Source of the DNA: a virus
Direction: 5' to 3' (one strand)
Virus record (IMG/VR): IMGVR_UViG_3300044644_000813
Location: 1-47,622 of that record
Length of the DNA stretch: 47,622 nucleotides
Part shown: one piece after another, positions 44,498 through 47,622 of the stretch
Numbering within the stretch: position 1 is the first letter of the stretch
Layout: each line of letters starts with the position of its first letter
Made by a program: the position numbers and the translations under genes
The notes under the pieces: generated by a model
Seen by the model: only the letters and a program-made list of their open reading frames with translations
What the model was told of the DNA's origin: nothing
Databases searched by the model: none

Positions 44498-47400
44498 TGG
44501 CTGACGAACAAATCGTAACCAGTATAGTCGCCAAAGCCGACTTGTCTAGCCTTGTGTCTGAAGTACACAGGGCTAGCGCTAGTCTACAACAATTACAAAG
44601 AGAGCTTCTTTCTTCAAACAGAGCAATAGCTGCTTCAACAAAGTTAGCAAATAACTTATTTAGAGATACACTGACTGGTAGTGGACAATACTCCAGCCAC
44701 TTTGTAAACCTTAATTCTGATGTAGATAAGTTTGGTAAAAACTTAGACGCTGGTAGATTAAAACTTAAAAACTATTTTTCAACATTTAGAGAGCATGCTA
44801 CAACACAAAAGGGCATGATCAGGGAGCTTGCCAAAGAGCAGGTAATGCTTCAGAATGCAGTACTTCAACCATTGGGTAGAAATGCTCAAGGTTTAATGCA
44901 GTACAATGTTATGATTCCTAGAGGTTTAGATGCTGTAAGAAATAGCGCACAACTAGCTCGAATGGAAATGCAGATAATGAATCGTGCATTGTCTGAAGGA
45001 GCAGGATCTTTAATTAACTGGGGTAAGAATACTCAGTGGGCAGGTAGACAGCTAACAGTTGGATTAACCGTTCCACTTACAATGTTTGGAGCGGCAGCTG
45101 GTAAAGCATTTAGAGAAGCAGATGCTGAATTAGTAAGATTAACAAAGGTTTACGGAGGACTAGCATCAACATCTGCACAAGATCTCAAAGCAATTAGAGA
45201 AGAAGTTGTGCAAACAGCAAAGTCTTTATCCCAAACAATGGGAGCCTCATTTAAAGATACAATTGCATTGGGTGCTGATATTGCAGCGACTGGAAAGATG
45301 GGCAACGATCTTTTAGAGTCAATTTCAGAAACTACTAGACTTTCTATTTTGGGTGAAGTTGACAGACAAGATGCTATGAAAGCAACTCTATCAATTCAAA
45401 CAGCATTTAAACAGAATACAGAAGAGCTTACAGAATCAATTAACTTTTTAAACGCAGTTGAAAACCAGACATCAACTACACTTGCGGATTTAGTAGAAGC
45501 AATTCCAAAAGCAGGTCCAGTAATTCAGCAACTAGGCGGAGATGTCAAAGACTTAGCTCTTTATTTGACAGCAATGCGAGAAGGTGGAATTAATGCATCA
45601 GAAGGTGCTAACGCATTAAAGTCTGGACTTGCATCTCTTATAAACCCAACAAAACAAACTGTCGGTATGATGTCAGACTTTGGCATAGATGTTATGGGTA
45701 TGGTTGCAAAAAATACTGGAGACACAACAGGCTTATTAACAGACTTACAAAAAGCTTTAGACAGCCTTGACCCGTTAAGCAAAGCAAGGGCAATGGAGCA
45801 AATGTTTGGAAAGTTTCAGTTTGCAAGAATGAGCGCCTTGCTTAATAACCTAGGCAAAGAAGGTAGCCAGACACTTCAGGTTATGGAATTGATGAAAGCA
45901 AGCACTTCAGATTTAGCAGGAATTGCTGAGCGAGAATTAGGAATGATAACGGAATCCGCTTCTGGAAAATATAGAAGAGCTATGGAATCCCTAAAAGCAT
46001 CTCTGGCAGATATTGGAGAAGATTTCCTACCAGTTGCAACAAAGCTTGTAAATGCAGCAGCAAAGATATTAGACTTCTTTAGTAATTTACCATCCCCAAT
46101 TAAAAAAGCAGTTACTTTCTTAGCAGGATTTACCGCATTAGTTGGACCACTTATTATGTTAACTGGTGTTCTTGCTAACTTCTTTGGATACATAACTAAG
46201 GGTATTGTTCAACTAAGAGCATTCTTTATGAAAGCTAATGGATGGAAGATGCTTACTCCAGAAATTATTGCCGCTCAAAAAGCAGCAGAAATGGTGGAGA
46301 ACGCATTTTATTCAGATGCAGCAGCAGCTCAAGTTCTTCACAATGCATTACAAAAACTTGTTTTAGATTATCAAAATTTGCAAGCAGCTTCGATGAAAAA
46401 TGCTGTTCCTGTAAACCCAGGAGTAAGTACAGTTGGCGGTGCACCAGTAATGGTTGCTGGAAGAAGAGTTGTTGACCCTAATGATCCTTATGTAGGAGAT
46501 GTTAACACTAGAGCAATGTCTCACATTAACCCTAGAGATCCTAATAATCCTGCAACAATATTTGGTGGTGTTCCTGGCGCAGTTCCAGTTAACAGAGGAA
46601 TATCAAGAACCCCTCAAGTATACATGCATGATAGACTTCCAAATATTGAAGGACTAACAAGTATAAAAGGAATATCGACAGGAATTGTTCCAGGAGAAGC
46701 AGCTAAATTTCACGCATTGATGGCAACACTTGGTATGCAAACCAAGCAAGAGGTTGCGGAATTAAAGAAAACAATTGCTATGGGTGGAACAGTAAGCAGA
46801 GAGCTACTAGACACATTTGATGACATATTGCCAATAACTCAAAGATTTGCAGATAGTGCAGCAACACAAGCAGCAGTAATTGTGCAGCAAATGAGAAATG
46901 CAGAAATAACAGTTGAGCAGGCAAAGGCAAGAATCTTAGCACTCAATGCACAAATAGAGGCAGACATGGGTACAGCGGTAAGCATGTATGCTGCAGGCCG
47001 AGGAAGAACGCTAGATTTAACAAGAGCTCCGATGATGGATCAACCAGTTGTTGATGCAAATGGTCAGTTTACACTAAGAGATCTTTATAAGAAAAAAGCA
47101 AATGCTTCTGTGATGGAAGAGTTTGGAAGACTTCGTGGAGTAAGAACATTCGGCGCACCATATAGTATTCAAACAACAAGAATGCCTAGATTTAATACTG
47201 GAGGAGACGTAGAGTCGTTTGGCCCAAATAAAACTATGGTGTCTGGTCCATCTTCAATTAACTATGACGATAGGTTGGGAGAGGTCCCTCTCGGTGGATA
47301 TGTTTTAAATCAGCAGGCTTCCATGGATCCAGCAAATGCTGATTTGGTTGCTATGGCTCCATCTACTTATTTGAATAATGGTGGAAGCATTACCGCAGCT

Positions 47401-47622
47401 CTTACCCCACGGGAGGTTGTCTTTGGTCCACAAATTCAAAGAATGCCTGAGCTTTATGCAGCCGTAGATGCAGCAAATAGTGGATATAATTTCGGCGGGC
47501 AGATTATGGCTGGTATTACTGGATATGGAAAGAAAACATCTAATACTCCAGGAAGCAAAATGGATGAAAGACTGTTTAAAAAACAGTACAAGGAATATTT
47601 AAGATTTATTAATAACCCACGA
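44497..47622 (+). CDS. tape measure protein, 3' end outside window
   Basis: 1042 codons are present with no stop; the gene continues beyond the right edge. The GTG at 44497 overlaps the gpGT stop and follows TAGGAG. The N-terminus is coiled-coil (L-S-S-L-V-S-E-V-H-R-A-S-A-S-L-Q-Q-L). Residues about 180-560 match a TP901-like tape measure domain (T-V-P-L-T-M-F-G-A-A-A-G-K-A-F-R-E-A-D-A-E, M-F-G-K-F-Q-F-A-R-M). A hydrophobic region near 538-565 may contact membrane at injection. It sets tail length and is ejected with DNA. Confidence 0.9.
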   Translation, partial: MADEQIVTSIVAKADLSSLVSEVHRASASLQQLQRELLSSNRAIAASTKLANNLFRDTLTGSGQYSSHFVNLNSDVDKFGKNLDAGRLKLKNYFSTFREHATTQKGMIRELAKEQVMLQNAVLQPLGRNAQGLMQYNVMIPRGLDAVRNSAQLARMEMQIMNRALSEGAGSLINWGKNTQWAGRQLTVGLTVPLTMFGAAAGKAFREADAELVRLTKVYGGLASTSAQDLKAIREEVVQTAKSLSQTMGASFKDTIALGADIAATGKMGNDLLESISETTRLSILGEVDRQDAMKATLSIQTAFKQNTEELTESINFLNAVENQTSTTLADLVEAIPKAGPVIQQLGGDVKDLALYLTAMREGGINASEGANALKSGLASLINPTKQTVGMMSDFGIDVMGMVAKNTGDTTGLLTDLQKALDSLDPLSKARAMEQMFGKFQFARMSALLNNLGKEGSQTLQVMELMKASTSDLAGIAERELGMITESASGKYRRAMESLKASLADIGEDFLPVATKLVNAAAKILDFFSNLPSPIKKAVTFLAGFTALVGPLIMLTGVLANFFGYITKGIVQLRAFFMKANGWKMLTPEIIAAQKAAEMVENAFYSDAAAAQVLHNALQKLVLDYQNLQAASMKNAVPVNPGVSTVGGAPVMVAGRRVVDPNDPYVGDVNTRAMSHINPRDPNNPATIFGGVPGAVPVNRGISRTPQVYMHDRLPNIEGLTSIKGISTGIVPGEAAKFHALMATLGMQTKQEVAELKKTIAMGGTVSRELLDTFDDILPITQRFADSAATQAAVIVQQMRNAEITVEQAKARILALNAQIEADMGTAVSMYAAGRGRTLDLTRAPMMDQPVVDANGQFTLRDLYKKKANASVMEEFGRLRGVRTFGAPYSIQTTRMPRFNTGGDVESFGPNKTMVSGPSSINYDDRLGEVPLGGYVLNQQASMDPANADLVAMAPSTYLNNGGSITAALTPREVVFGPQIQRMPELYAAVDAANSGYNFGGQIMAGITGYGKKTSNTPGSKMDERLFKKQYKEYLRFINNPR

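Overview
The window is one continuous piece of a low-GC tailed-phage genome. It has a tape-measure protein, a tail-tube-like protein, a G/GT tail chaperone with a canonical slippery site, portal, HK97-type protease and major capsid protein. No sheath gene is seen, so a siphovirus-like tail is most likely. The host is inferred to be an actinobacterium, probably from an aquatic habitat. The main reasons are nine promoters matching the actinobacterial DNA-damage (PafBC / RecA-NDp) consensus, CRP/GlxR-type operators, leaderless genes and a class II (B12-dependent) ribonucleotide reductase. No homology search could be run.

Positions 1-5316 (minus strand) hold about 22 very small genes in tight operons, many joined by ATGA or TAATG overlaps; several were found only by reading the sequence. 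Nine promoters with an invariant TGTCAG-N10-TA core drive them. Eight TGTGA-N6-TCACA operators lie upstream of seven of these promoters, and four intergenic gaps carry paired DnaA boxes plus a hairpin. The block looks like an early region wired to three host global regulators: PafBC, CRP/GlxR and DnaA.

Positions 5317-8300 (plus strand) hold three 2-oxoglutarate/Fe(II) dioxygenase-like genes, a tRNA-Ile(UAU), two micro-proteins and a structured non-coding stretch. Positions 8399-9916 (minus strand) hold five small genes and a membrane-anchored lysozyme-like protein. Positions 10125-12520 encode the ribonucleotide reductase and a small holin-like protein with an EF-hand loop.

Positions 12597-35207 form a very large adhesin and accessory region ahead of the head genes. 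It contains Ala-rich fibres, two fibres with a tropism-determinant-like N-terminus, a Cys-repeat adhesin, an FN3 adhesin ending in 31 PPxF tetrapeptides, and a LamG-like tail protein. Between them lie a twice-occurring cassette (Cys4 zinc protein plus a possible DUF6065-like family) and seven more dioxygenase-family genes, one of which has lost a metal ligand. The main hypothesis is that these dioxygenases hydroxylate proline-rich virion adhesins or host surface molecules.

Positions 35271-47622 carry the morphogenesis genes: portal, protease/scaffold, capsid, connectors, tail tube, frameshifted chaperone and the truncated tape measure. No terminase is visible in the window.
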